From Bimastos eiseni (taxonomy: Eukaryota > Annelida > Clitellata > Crassiclitellata > Lumbricidae), in the NCBI GenBank assembly GCA_959347315.1, contig OY365810.1:3271686-3335685 (forward strand): a DNA stretch of 64,000 nt. Direction: 5' to 3'. Below, piece by piece: positions 10,871 through 22,200 of this stretch. Under the pieces are notes generated by a model. The model did not search any database, was not told the DNA's origin, and saw only the letters and a list, made by a program, of their open reading frames with translations. Position 1 is the stretch's first letter. Every line of letters starts with the position of its first letter. The position numbers and the translations under genes are program-made.

Positions 10871-11024
10871 ATACTGCATTTAAACTGGTTATCTCTAATG
10901 AGAACAGTTTATTCTGTGGCAGGAAATAAATAGCTAAGCTGTTCAAGTTATAATTTTAATTTTAATCTTATGTGCGGTCAATACATGCTATAATTATATT
11001 GAACCATATTATCAACTTCATTTA

Positions 11025-11134
11025 GGTTGCAACCATTGTGCTTCCTGGTTGCAACCATTGTGCTTCCAGGTTGCAACCATTGTGCTTCCTGGTTGCAACC
11101 ATTGTGCTTCCTGGTTGCAACCATTGTGCTTCCT
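11025..11134. repeat. 22-bp minisatellite, five copies, unit 1 only
   Basis: Five tandem copies of GGTTGCAACCATTGTGCTTC plus CT/CA. Units 2, 3 and 4 have a single copy at the same place (about 30394, 46271 and, diverged, 62183). This is an expansion specific to unit 1. Confidence 0.9.
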
Positions 11135-11590
11135 TGAAAGATTTTGCCTTTATCAAGTGTCAAGTAGTGTGTAGGTGCGACGACATCACGTCTGCCTTCG
11201 ATTGCAAACGTTGTCTAGACATGGACGACACGTATTTTAAAATTGTGACCAAATAACCCCAGTTTACAACAGGCGTTGATATTTACATTTCTACAAACTG
11301 AAAAGAAACTCATACTATACATGTTCAAGGGCGTAGGATACATAGAGGATAATGGCAGTTACAAATGCGCTTGCATGCATGACGAAGTGGCAGCTCTGCG
11401 TGAAAACATCTGATGCTGGCTTAAGACCTCATTGAGTCTTAACCCGGCCTGATGTCATGTGGACATGAAAGTTGTGCACATTATACATGTATTCATCTAA
11501 CCGCGTATGAATAGGCCTACACTAAGGCATAGGCCTACAAACATCATTTACCTTTGCTGGGTCGTCGATTCAACAGGCCTACCGATAATG
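11135..11590. other. No gene seen
   Basis: Alignable with 30480-30945 and 46350-46815. Unit 1 lacks about 65 bases present in units 2 and 3 around CCACCTGGAAAG. Nothing recognised. Confidence 0.4.
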
Positions 11591-11593
11591 ACG

Positions 11594-11905
11594 TCATTGT
11601 TGCCACTGAAGAGAAACCTTCTTTTCGGAGAAAGACAGTTGGTTCAACAAAGAGATCATTATAAAGGTAAAGAATCGTTGGAAGAAATGCATCACTCTGG
11701 CTGAATCATACATAATTATAGAAAGCAGATAACTGTTTACAATGCGAGGGGTCAGCCACTGAAAAGCCTCCACTACTTTTAGAAGTAGGTCAGATGTAGA
11801 AAAACGCTCCGATCGCCCATACATGTAGCATATGTATTTGCAGCCATAGTCAGACCGGGAGGGCCTCTGAGTAGATATCTGGAACGGGCGCTATATTAAG
11901 TTCTC
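11594..11905 (-). mobile_element. Second LINE C-terminal remnant, unit 1
   Basis: The minus-strand frame contains RSERFST, EAFQWLTPRIVNSY, a worn version of the CR1/L2 reverse-transcriptase tail. Copies at 30942-31255 and 46816-47160; in unit 3 a TGATTGATTGA run follows, typical of these elements. Confidence 0.4.
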
Positions 11906-12195
11906 GTTCATTGATTAATTGAACGAAAATGAGTCGATTACATAATTAAAGTTTATTAGCAGAAAAGGTAAAGGAAATTGGATCTTGAAATTTGGCCGAA
12001 AAACAGGGTAAACAATAATTTTCGTGACGCCGATGGCCACTTCAGAGTTTACATAACTTATTTGTTCCTTGCACCTTAACGATTATATACTACTCTCGTG
12101 AAATGATGTGGATGGCGATACTACTGTAGGAGGTCACGTCCACTGCTTCCATGATTACTGCTACTACTACTCACATTAATTACCATGATAAAACA
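11906..12195. other. No gene seen
   Basis: Alignable to 31256-31544 and to 48793-49040. In unit 3 a 1.6-kb insertion interrupts it at its left end. No features recognised. Confidence 0.4.
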
Positions 12196-12590
12196 ACAGT
12201 ACACGTAATTTCGAGCTCACACTATAGACTGAACAGATTATCAAATCACATACTGTAGCATCAAACTGGATCACATCGCTGGATATAAAGCCCACATTAA
12301 AATCATTAATCACATTCAAATGATGTGCAATTGCTTGCAAATGAGTATGCTCGTATGTACGTAGGTCTCCATGCATGCATATAAGTAGGCCTACGTATAT
12401 ATGTATGTTGGCATAAATGCATGAATGAATGTATATTGTGTATGTATGCAGGTATGCATGAATGTACACGTATGCAGATTCATTCATGTGCGTACATGTC
12501 CGCATATGTGCACATGTTCATGTATCAAGGTACTTAGTAAAATAGCGCCTTTTCTCCAACTTTAACAAACCTATTAGCATTAGCATTAGC
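12196..12590. repeat. ~390-bp direct repeat, left copy, boundary 1
   Basis: Begins TACACGTAATTTCGAGCTCA and ends around CCTATTAGCATTA. It matches 15970-16363 with a few percent divergence and brackets the 3.4-kb spacer. It includes ATGTATG-type purine/pyrimidine runs; the 109-codon minus-strand frame across it is a by-product of these. At the unit 3/4 boundary only one copy exists. Confidence 0.8.
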
Positions 12591-13335
12591 AGATGTCTTA
12601 CGTACCTAAGTCCCTCCTAGTGTTAATGTGTTATGCTAATGACCCAGTTTGAAGCACCATCATTGGTCTGCGATTGGCGCCTAGGCTTGGGGGAAAAAGA
12701 GCATTGATGCATGTGACGCGTATGCGCGGTCGTGAGAGAAGCAAGAACCAGAAGGACCAAACCCAGCTAATTGCCCGTGACAGTTCGGATTATCGCTCAA
12801 GTAAGGGATCCAGGATTCTTTGAGGCTAAATGTTTTTTCATCTTTATCGTCTGTTCCAGAAGACAGCGATGCATAAACATTTTGGTCCCGTGACTGATTT
12901 CAATATTATAATTGCATGGTGCTTTGCATAAAAAACATCGGCAGCGAACAGCTACGCCGCTTGCATTGCCACTAATTTCTCAGCAGCGACAAAGACTTGT
13001 TTTAAACCAGCATGAGGACTTTGAGTTGAGTGATATGCAAAACTATTAGCTTTGTTAACTTTTCTGGCCATTGACTGAAATTCATGAAAATAGACAAATT
13101 TAATATTGGTTCGTTTGTAAACACAATCGCGTTCAAGTCTCGTCGGCCCGGACAGGAAGTCACGTTTGATTCGCCGTTGGCCGCAACCCAATAACCGAAG
13201 CGTTATCATTCTAGTCCTAGGGTAATTCAGTTCAATGAGCTGGACGACAAGACGGTTCGAAGGGCCTGTTTTGTGTGAACTTTAAACCCAAATCAGGATT
13301 AAATACCTCTTCCGTGAGGTTTTCCGTGTCGGGTA
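12591..13335 (+). mobile_element. Possible LTR-like region, unit 1
   Basis: GC content rises here relative to the flanks. The region ends just before TTGGTATCGGAGTG, which resembles the initiator-tRNA-Met primer site (TGGTATCAGAGC) of LTR retrotransposons, and a gag-like frame follows. No second LTR is found in the spacer, so this is only a candidate remnant. The minus-strand 85-codon frame at 12952-13209 is not recognised. Confidence 0.25.
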
Positions 13336-13597
13336 ATTGGTATCGGAGTGCGGTGATCCTCGTTGGATTCTGTACTAAGCAGAACAGTGTTTTGACTAGC
13401 TTCAGTCGCGGCTCATGGCCGACCGCACCTAGTAAATTGGTGAATAAGTAGGATCGTTACACTAGGTACACGTAGTTAAACGCTGTAGAATAGTCCGACT
13501 GGCAATCTACAAGTGGAGGCCAGTTTTGTTGATTTAACCAATATTAATGGTATGTGTTTTGATTTCATTTTCGCTGTATTTCAATAAACCTAGTTAA

Positions 13598-14078
13598 ATG
13601 TCGGAGATGTCTGATCTTAAATCACTTGAAGTTGAAATAGCTCAACTCAGTGAACTAATGTCAGCATTAGTACAGCGCCAAGAAGAACAGAGCCATTTTA
13701 TTGATCTCTTAGTTTCAAGAGATTGGCAAGACTCTAGCCATGACAAACAACCCACACTAGCTGTAGAGGACATGAACCCGGGGGCCCTTGGTCAAACCCC
13801 CACCACCATTGGTGGAAGCGGACAGGAAACTCAGCCTGGACACTATTCCTCGTACGCATGAGGGTACAGAGGTTGTAACCCAGACACCTCTACAGTGGCG
13901 CGCCAAAGTGGTAGAGATAGGGGCCACATACGAAGGACAGGGCGCGACAAACAGTTTTATGACTCGGGTGGGATACGCTGTCAAAGTCATTAAGCATGAC
14001 CATCTCTGTGCATTTAGCATGACAAATGTAACCAAATCTAAAGATAATCTTTCTAGCTTTTCAGTTTCGCATTCTTAA
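13598..14078 (+). CDS. Gag-like open frames of possible LTR element, unit 1
   Basis: The first frame (13598-13861, 87 codons) opens with a leucine/glutamate-rich probable coiled coil, then a Thr/Gly/Gln-rich tail, as in the N-terminus of some retroelement Gag proteins. An overlapping frame continues to 14078. Both are identical in unit 2 (32946-33426). No nucleocapsid knuckle, protease or polymerase is present. Retroelement origin is inference. Confidence 0.25.
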
Positions 14079-14770
14079 ATCCACATGGCGCGAAAACGAT
14101 AATCTGTACAAACGTATTTTCCGTAAAAATTAAGATCAAGGATAAGTTGTTCATAAGCGATCACCGTCTGGATTAGGCTAAGCGATCAATTGTATTTGTA
14201 TCGCGAAGTTAATTTATCAGCTGATTTAACTGGTCACGTCACGTATGCCGACGACAAAATATGCGTAGGCCTACTTGTTGATTAACGGTTCTAACAGACC
14301 CAATCGAGGCTGAGTTGAGTCATGTGTTTTGAATGAGACGTCAACTGATAAGCTTACTTACGTAAAAAGAAAACCAAGGAGATGATCATCCGACGTTCTC
14401 AGAGGCGCAGGACGAGGTGAGGACCCGAAGGAGATGCCGGAACTACTGCTTGTCACACGTGTGGTCATTATGGGGTCAAATGACTGAACACCTCACGTTA
14501 GACTTTTGAACCAATCATAAGTAGGCCTAGAATATGTTGTCAGGCAATACAATCAGTGTGTGCCTTGCGCATAATGATGGCGCAACTGAACAGTAGTTTG
14601 TTGATGCAGGGCGTTCGACAACTCTATGCAGCCCCGGCATGCGCAACGTGGGGCAGCAAGAGCCTTAAGTCACAACTTTGCGTTATCAGCGTCGGTATCT
14701 GCGTTACGAACTATACTGTCAGTAGCCTGATTCACTACATTTACAAAATTCTACTCAGTCTCATCTGCTG
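14079..14770. other. No gene recognised
   Basis: Virtually identical to 33427-34098. It holds a 71-codon plus-strand frame (14556-14771) with no recognisable domain. Confidence 0.4.
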
Positions 14771-15261
14771 AACTTTCGCCACCAACATCCTCTTCCGATT
14801 CTCTACTGGCCACTAAAAAACTCATAACGCCAGCCCGGAGGCGCTCAAAATCGAAACGGCCCTTCGACAGTGGCACCTTTGTGACCTCTGAAACATAATT
14901 TTACAAACACTACTTCGAGTGACAACAAAATATCAATTTTGCATCGATGCAAAAGTATATGCTGTAGTACCTTATAATTTTCATCATCGCCCATTTCTTA
15001 TTCGACACCAGTCACATCACGATGAAAGAAAGAATCTCTTACATCGTGTTCTACACTAAACATATACTTTTCTCGCATAATTTCTTTTAATTCATTGTGA
15101 AATTTTGCAAATAAAAAACATGTGCGTTCGAAATCACCTGAAGTTTCCGTAAACTGTCCGCAATTCACATTCATTAAGGTAGACAAAAATAATTGAGACT
15201 GGTTTGACATTTTCCATAGAATACCTAACACAGAATGGCTATGGGGTGCGTCATACCACAC
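14771..15261 (-). pseudogene. Decayed unknown gene, spacer 1
   Basis: On the minus strand the segment reads a protein-like text: a helical part around SQLFLSTLMNVNCGQFTE, then FLFAKFHNELKEIMREKY, then an acidic C-terminus ESEEDVGGES. This copy has a stop (TAA where unit 2 has CAA) after DVTGVE and a one-base insertion before the KGRFDFERL-equivalent stretch. Unit 2 (34099-34591) has different lesions. Possible splice sites complicate the picture. Family unknown. Confidence 0.45.
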
Positions 15262-15969
15262 CTCACTCCCAAAGGGTTAAGCACAAATTCACGTGTAGGC
15301 TACATGGAGATAAAGATAATAACTATAATAATTATGAAAATAATCATATTTGGCGAATGAGCTCCCTGACATTTTACTTATTATGATAATTTATCTAGTG
15401 CTCTCTCTGGCCCATCTACTCGGGAGCGCTATCGACCCATCCCAGTCATTGAGTAATGCGCATGTCCTCGAGAGATAGGCCTTCTGCCACATGAAATAGT
15501 AAAACAAATATTGATGGCAAATATTACAGAGATGTAAGAAATACGCTGTATTAAGGGATTCGATATCCACAGGCATACATCAGGCTAGTAGTTAAAATAA
15601 CATTTAATATGTGTGACTCTGTTGACCTACAATTCTCGTACACTTGTCTTAGAGAAACAAAGACACCAACATTTAAACAAGATGCCATGAATCACGTGCA
15701 AGAATTTACATTCACGTTCAGTTTAATCACAAGAAATATTAGTAGACGCTGTAAAGACTGTGAAATATCACTGCAGAAACTTAGTGTCCACCAGACACGT
15801 AGTTCTCACAACTCTTGGCTTTGGGATTCGCCCACCATTTCTTACACAGAATTTACTTAAATACATGTAAGTAACAACAATGAATTCTCTTAGACTTTCT
15901 GCATGACTACACGAAGGCGAAGATTACAAATGAACAATCATAATAATTGTTACCTACGTTTTAATTATA
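15262..15969. repeat. Spacer block A, copy 2
   Basis: Repeat of positions 167-854 and of 34592-35299. No gene recognised. Confidence 0.8.
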
Positions 15970-16363
15970 GTACACGTAATTTCGAGCTCACACGGCATTG
16001 TATAACACAAGACTGAATAGATTACCAAATCACACACTGTAGCATCAAACTGGATCACATCGCTGGATAGAAAGCCCACATTAAAATCATTAATTCCATT
16101 CAAATGATGTGCACTTGCTTGCAAATGAGTATGCTCGTATGTACGTAGGTCTCCATGCATGCATATAAGTAGGCCTACTTATATATGTATGTTAGCATAA
16201 ATGCATGAATGAATGTATATTGTGTATGTATGCAGGTATGCATGTAGGTACACGTATGCAGGTTCATTCATGTGCGTACATGTCCGCATATGTGCACATG
16301 TTCATGTATCAAGGTACTTAGTAAAATAGCGCCTTTTCTCCAACTTTAACAAACCTATTAGCT
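15970..16363. repeat. ~390-bp direct repeat, right copy, boundary 1
   Basis: Partner of 12196-12590. It is cut at CCTATTAGC, where it abuts directly an R2-like fragment, so about 550 bases present in unit 3 (35694-36265) are deleted here. Confidence 0.75.
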
Positions 16364-17063
16364 TAGTCAAGCCAGAATGCGAGCATTATCTGTCCAGCAC
16401 GCCGGAGACTGGCTTTGGACTATCCCTTTGGCTTCCTGCGGGTTGGGATTAAGCAATGAGGCGGTCAGGGTTGCGGCAGGACTTCGCCTAGGACTAGTGC
16501 TCTGTGCACCGCATCCATGTCAATACGGGGAGAGCGTCGATCCAGGTGGACATCACGGTCTGGTCTGCAGAAGATCAATGGGAAGAGCAGCACGACACTC
16601 TGCCATAAATGAAATAATCTGGAGAGCTCTCTTGAAAGCGGACATTCCGAGCTCAAGAGAACCATCGGGACTGATCCGCACCGATTGCAAGAGACCAGAT
16701 GGCGCCACATTAATCCCATGGGCGAGAGGCAGACACCTAGCATTAGACGCATCATCCTCTTATGTACATCTGACAGCATCAAGAGCCGGTGGAGCAGCAG
16801 AACATGCCGCAGAACGAAAGTGCATTAAGTGCTCATTTGGTCCATTTGGTACCACGCATGATTTTGTGCCAGTGGCCATCGAATCACTGGGCCCCATAAA
16901 CCGTACTGGAATGGAGTTTCTACAAGAGCTGGGCCGCGTGTGACACAGGCAACGGGAGACCCTCGCGTAACAACTCATCTATTTCAACGTCTATCTATTT
17001 GTACACAACGTTTTAATGCAGTTGCATTCAGGCGTTCTTTTGTTCAGCACGATGGGGACGAAA
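16364..17063 (+). mobile_element. R2/NeSL-type retrotransposon C-terminus, unit 2
   Basis: The plus frame 16377-16943 carries a zinc-knuckle region (in copy 4 fully C-x1-C-x8-H-x4-C; here CQYGES has lost the second cysteine) followed by KRPDG, then 15 residues and an aspartate in LALD. That order (CCHC then K/RPD...D) is the restriction-like endonuclease signature of early-branching non-LTR elements. A short deletion relative to unit 4 removes residues after the aspartate, and the frame breaks near the end. An ATA-repeat tail follows. Confidence 0.75.
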
Positions 17064-18207
17064 ACCTATAATAATAATAATAATAATGACGTTATTATTA
17101 TTATTATTACTATTATTATTATCTCCTTTGTAAGAGGTAATTCTGATACCTAAGGTATTATTATCGTCATCATAATCATTACCACTATAGGTACAAATTC
17201 TGCCGGCTGCCTAGGTTTCACATTAGGCGGTTATAAATCGCCATTGTCGGCGAGCTAAGTGAATGGTGGCAGTGTCCCGAAGAGGCAGGCGGCGTTGCAG
17301 GTTTGATTAAATTGATTAGAAGAGCATCTACTGTAGGGCAGCATTTAACGATTTGGCGTTGAAAGATAATGACTTTAGCACCCAGAATGGCGTTACTTAT
17401 ATTTTTTATGTTTTGGGTCCAATTAATCTTCTAATTGACCTCACATCTTTCTCTACTAGTTTTAACGGTAAACAGCGTTCTCACCGTCAAAGGCGCGACT
17501 ATCATTGATGTTGGGAAAAGACGTCTGTGGATCAGCTATAACTAACTAAACATCCAAGTCACGAGTCAAGAGTAGGCCTACAGTGTAGTTGTTCAATGAT
17601 TGGAAGAAGGAATACTAAACGAGGCGGAAGAGATGGGATGGGAACAGATGGAAATTGAAGATGTGAGGAGGACAAGGGAAGAAGAGTAGGAGGGATAACC
17701 GTGGGAGTGATAGTAGAAGGGTTGACGAAAGACAGCGTTAGGGTTTGGGAGGGAACGGATTAGGATACATGTAGGTGAAGTTGGTGGAGAGGAACAAGAG
17801 AGGGGCTGATGAGGAGAGGGAACATTTGCTTATATCTATCAAACTTTTTTAAATACATGAATGCATACACACATACCTTCACACGGCCATATAAGGGGCG
17901 TCTGTTAATTAGGCCTACGTCACGTTATTTAGGACAAACTTTAATCCCTCCCCTCGTCATACGTCGTCACAAAGATTATAGCCCTGAAACATGACGTCGT
18001 AAAGTTTTGCACCCGTTCAAAGAAAAATCAAATATCCAGAATTTCGCAAGCAAATGTTCTTGTAATCATCAAATAAGTAGTTATAGCCATAAAGCACTTA
18101 AAACTCTACAGTAGAACAAAAAAAATTGGCACAACTTAATAATTGCAATCACTATATTTTTCACAAGATGAAAAGTTCTGGTAGATGCATGACATTAAAG
18201 AAAATAT
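17064..18207. other. Flank with ATT/TAA microsatellite and purine-rich stretch
   Basis: Begins with an AT-rich trinucleotide run, aligns to 51520-51785 and then, after a stretch missing elsewhere, to 37540-37900 and 52855-53215 (a GGAAGAAG/GGAGAGGA purine-rich segment). No gene recognised. Confidence 0.4.
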
Positions 18208-18468
18208 TTAATAACAATAGCTTGAAACAATCCAATCTTCATGCATCTCAATTCTCCCACGGCAAAGCATAAATGCACAATCGTGGGAGAAAGTGGATCT
18301 TATAAACCTCTGAAATGGGTATTTCCAGCTCATTTTATCTATCCAATCCGTGTTGTCTTTATTTTCTTTGTTTGCGATCACGCCATTAGTTGACGTTGCC
18401 GACGTGCAGCGACTCTCTTTGACGTTTTGCATTTGAGCGTGAGAAAATGCAGGTTTCAATCGCAACAC
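18208..18468 (-). CDS. Conserved open frame of unknown status, unit 2
   Basis: This 86-codon minus-strand frame aligns with 38330-38566 over about 70 residues (shared blocks SATSTNGVIA, TDWID, SHDCAFMLCRG, IEMHE) with mostly conservative changes. It lies downstream of the Ig gene and could be an unrelated exon or chance. It is missing in unit 1 and mostly deleted in unit 4. No family recognised. Confidence 0.25.
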   Translation of the reverse strand: MLRLKPAFSHAQMQNVKESRCTSATSTNGVIANKENKDNTDWIDKMSWKYPFQRFIRSTFSHDCAFMLCRGRIEMHEDWIVSSYCY

Positions 18469-19255
18469 GAGTTCTTTGCACTTTTGTCACTTCTACTTTT
18501 TCTTATCGCTCAAAACTTACAGGCCATCCGTAGATCGGGATCGTCTCTGATGAATACTTATAAATTGTTCCATGTAACTCTATGAATGTGATATTACCAC
18601 ACATAATCTACATGTATACATAATTATACAGAGAAATATACATTCATGCAGGGCCTAATTATGTATTATCCACAATAGCCTTTGATGAATTCGAATGATT
18701 GATAACAAATTTTGCACGAATACTCATAGCAGCCGACAAAAACATTCACCATCCATAAATGTTACTCTTTCCCCATGCTCCTCTGTGAGGAGGTATTTAC
18801 AATTACGGGCAAATACCTGCCAAAAGAAAATAGAAAGTCCGTACTTCTGTCATGGGCAGATGTGGCATGCTCAAGAGTAGGAACTTCATAAGATTAGTAT
18901 GTTTTATCTCCGAGAGAAAAATCAAAAATGTGGCTAGCGAGCAAGCAAGTGGCCACAAATTGAAGTTCAGCCTGGGCAAAGCCGGGCACTTCGGTTAGTT
19001 ATTTATGATGTACATTCTTGCGACCCACCTATCAAACATTTCAAATGCTTTTATAGATGGTATTGGTTGCTGAGCACATGTCCATTAAGTAATCATGTGG
19101 CAGTAAATGGTTTTCCCTGTAGAGAGAGAGTTGTGTATACAAGGTCCGTACATGTATTCTGAGAGAGAATCTGTCTGCTTCCGATGTCTTCTTCCTAATT
19201 GAAACATATTGAAATTGCTCGGATCAAGGTTACAGATCTATAATTATGATGAGTT
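18469..19255. other. 3' flank of Ig gene copy 2
   Basis: The right part aligns to the other three units; the left part (18490-18880) has a different filling from units 3 and 4, where a SINE-like block sits. No gene recognised. Confidence 0.4.
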
Positions 19256-19290
19256 TCATCTGATGATCAGCGGCCGCCGATGTCCTAAGC
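19256..19290 (-). CDS. Copy 2 candidate terminal exon
   Basis: The acceptor ACTTGATTGTAG is followed by a short in-phase tail, GLGHRRPLIIR, and TGA. Acceptor and stop are present in copies 1-3; copy 4 has changed the acceptor AG to AC. Confidence 0.4.
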
Positions 19291-22200
19291 CTACAATCAA
19301 GTAAATGTTAATTGTAATATTTTATGATTATACATTGCGAACTGTAACCTTTATCAGACACAATAATTGAGATCATTATGCTAAAATATCGACTTAATAC
19401 TCATTAAATATGTTTGTAAATTATCGCTAGAAATAATAACTATTGTAACAGCAAAACACGATGATGATGATCATAATGACAATTATTGTGATAATTACCA
19501 TCATCATCGTCGTTGTCTTTATTGTCCTTGGCCTCATCTGTGCATGCATATTTGGAGATGCATGTAATCCTGGAGATGTGTGCATCTGTGTATCATGTAT
19601 TACTGTTCAATTGCATTATTTATATACTACTAATACTATGTACTAATACTATGTATTAGTATTATATACATAAAATACAGTAACACGGTATTTATGTTAC
19701 GGCGCCGATAAGAGGTTGTAAGTAGGTCAGTTGAACAGTTGACAGTTTAATTAAACAACACAATGAATATTGACGACGTCGTAGAAACTTACGCTTCCTT
19801 CGAATGATGAAGGCACCAATGATCAATATAAGGAAGAGAATAAGCACTGTAAGCGATAACATCACGATAATTCTATTCAGTCGAGCGACAGACATCGAGT
19901 TTGTTTCAGCTGCAATACAATAAATCATGTATATTATTATCTCAAGCTCTCCATCCGAGAAATGTCCATCACCAAACCTCGTCTCTGAGTCAATCTGCCT
20001 CCATAATTTCTCATTTATCGGTTCCCATTTTTTCCAATCGCCCACCATCATCTGACTCAAGCTCTTCTATCCATCACCCATTTAGTTTATCAATCAAAGT
20101 AAAGTCTCACTGGTTCAGAATTCAATAGAGCGCTTCTGATTGGCTAATACACAGAGAAGCGCTATAAAAATAATCAGATACGATTCTATACCAGATCATC
20201 CACCTTTCAATTCTAGACACAAATGTCACCCGCATAAACATGCATATATATATTTAAAAATATATATCAGCTAATCCTATAAAAACCGGACTCTGACCTT
20301 CATGGATTACATTTTCGACAACTATTATAACTTGACGATCGCGCTCGATAAACTGATTCCCTGCGCGTGGCTTTCTAGTTTGATTTATACATGTAAGGTC
20401 GCTGATTGCCGCTATGTTTAAGCATAATTTGAGCGAATATATTTTACTTGACATATTTCTTACCTTTCTGCTCTGAAATGAGAATCATCTTTGACAGCAC
20501 CGAACACGGTTTGCCTCGAACAATGCACTCGGCAACGCACATATGCCATCCAGTTTTCGAAGGCGTTAATGCTGAACTATTAGACACGACTTCCTCGTGA
20601 ACTCCGTCAACCCACCTCCACGAATAGCTGCACGGCTGAGTACTTGTTGCCAAACATCTGACGGTCTTTTTAGTGTCAAAAACCATCTCCGTCGATGAGT
20701 TATCAATGCTAACATCTAAATCAATAACCAAAATATTTACCATAATAGTAGGACTAATAGTAGACCATACATTCTCTAGTCGAGAATCTGCTGATTGGGT
20801 CACTGCCAGCAGTGACTCTTCTGGTAGGCTTACTATAGGGCAAATGTCTGTCAATCCAACAAAGTACTTTGCTTAAACTGATACCTAAAGAGCGCCTCTC
20901 AATAGTTAGTTCCGTGAGATGCGCTATGTAAATTCTAAAAATTTATACGATACGATACGATGCACTTTTGGAAGAATCGTAAGTCACGCTCTGCGTCGTT
21001 GGCCAATAAATTGTAAAATGATGAGGAGTGTCTCGTGGCTAATGTTCAATTCATTTTTGCTGGCATTTAGGCTTAAATAAATTATCGCCTCTCAAAAATT
21101 TTACTCGAAGACACTCCCAGATAACGTAATAATTTAACATAACAACAACAACTGGTTTTATTAATGCATGCAAGTACTACTATGATTCAAATCTAGTTTT
21201 TTCAGGAAAAGGAGCCAACCATGAAGAAGGACACAAATCCCGTGGTCGGGTCACCCTAATACGACAAGTAATTGTGGCAGATGTTATGACATTGAAACAT
21301 GGAAAAAATTCTTAAATATTAACTATGCAAATAGTGACAATAAGTTTAGATAGCTATAGATGCACATATAACCTGAATTGATCAAATATTCAAATGTTCA
21401 AATATTCGCGTATTCTTTTTTTCAAAGAACAGAGATTTTTCTAGGAACATATTTCCTCTGGTAGGTTATTTCAAACCTTTGGGCCGAAGTATCTGATTGA
21501 AAACATTCGTGTATTAGCTCTGGAAAACAATACATTGCAACTTGCAAATGGGCCTAAATAATAATGGAATTTAACAACCAATTGATTACTAAATTCTATT
21601 ATTGACATAGTTGTAGTAGTTTTGTTTCTTACGGATTATGTTAATGAAGCCTGAAGAGCAGTTGTATTGTGTCGTCGCTAAAGTTGTTGTCTCGCACACA
21701 AAAGATGAACCGCTCAAATCCAAACTTGCATTCATAGCTAGTTCACAAGTCCATTGATGACTTGTACCAATACAGGACACATTGCTTTTGATGGGTTCTG
21801 CTGAGCGGACGTCTCTCCATTGGAGTGTCGGTTTAATGTTGCCATTATATAAAATGCTACACCACATTCGAAGTACGTCTGGTTCCATGTTGCAGCTATT
21901 TGGTCCAAGCAAACCATCTGGCTTCATGTTCGCTAGGCAGATAGGAGAAGACACTGCGCATAATAGAAATAATTTAAATTACTTCTGTGATGCAATCAGT
22001 TTAAAACACTTTATTATTTAGTTAATCTGACAGATGCACTAAACTTACTACATACATTGACGTACATCCTTAACTGCTATCTGGTTACTTTTGAGCTCTT
22101 ACATTACCGGACCATTCGTTTAAATAGCAAAAGCAGTTTTAATGCTATTCGAAGCCACTTAATCGATTATCTGCTTAATATTAAGAAGAACAATCTTTTA

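Noticed and set aside
12176..12505. 109-codon minus-strand frame repeated in several units
   Set aside because: It reads ATGTATG-type simple sequence in the direct repeat; identity follows from duplication, and the composition (Tyr/His/Ile) reflects the repeats.
13757..14035. 92-codon minus-strand frame
   Set aside because: Antisense of the gag-like frames; no independent support.
12196..16363. Interpretation of the direct repeats as LTRs of one element
   Set aside because: Repeat ends are not TG...CA, no polymerase lies between them, and the candidate primer site lies about 750 bases inside the left repeat and not next to it.
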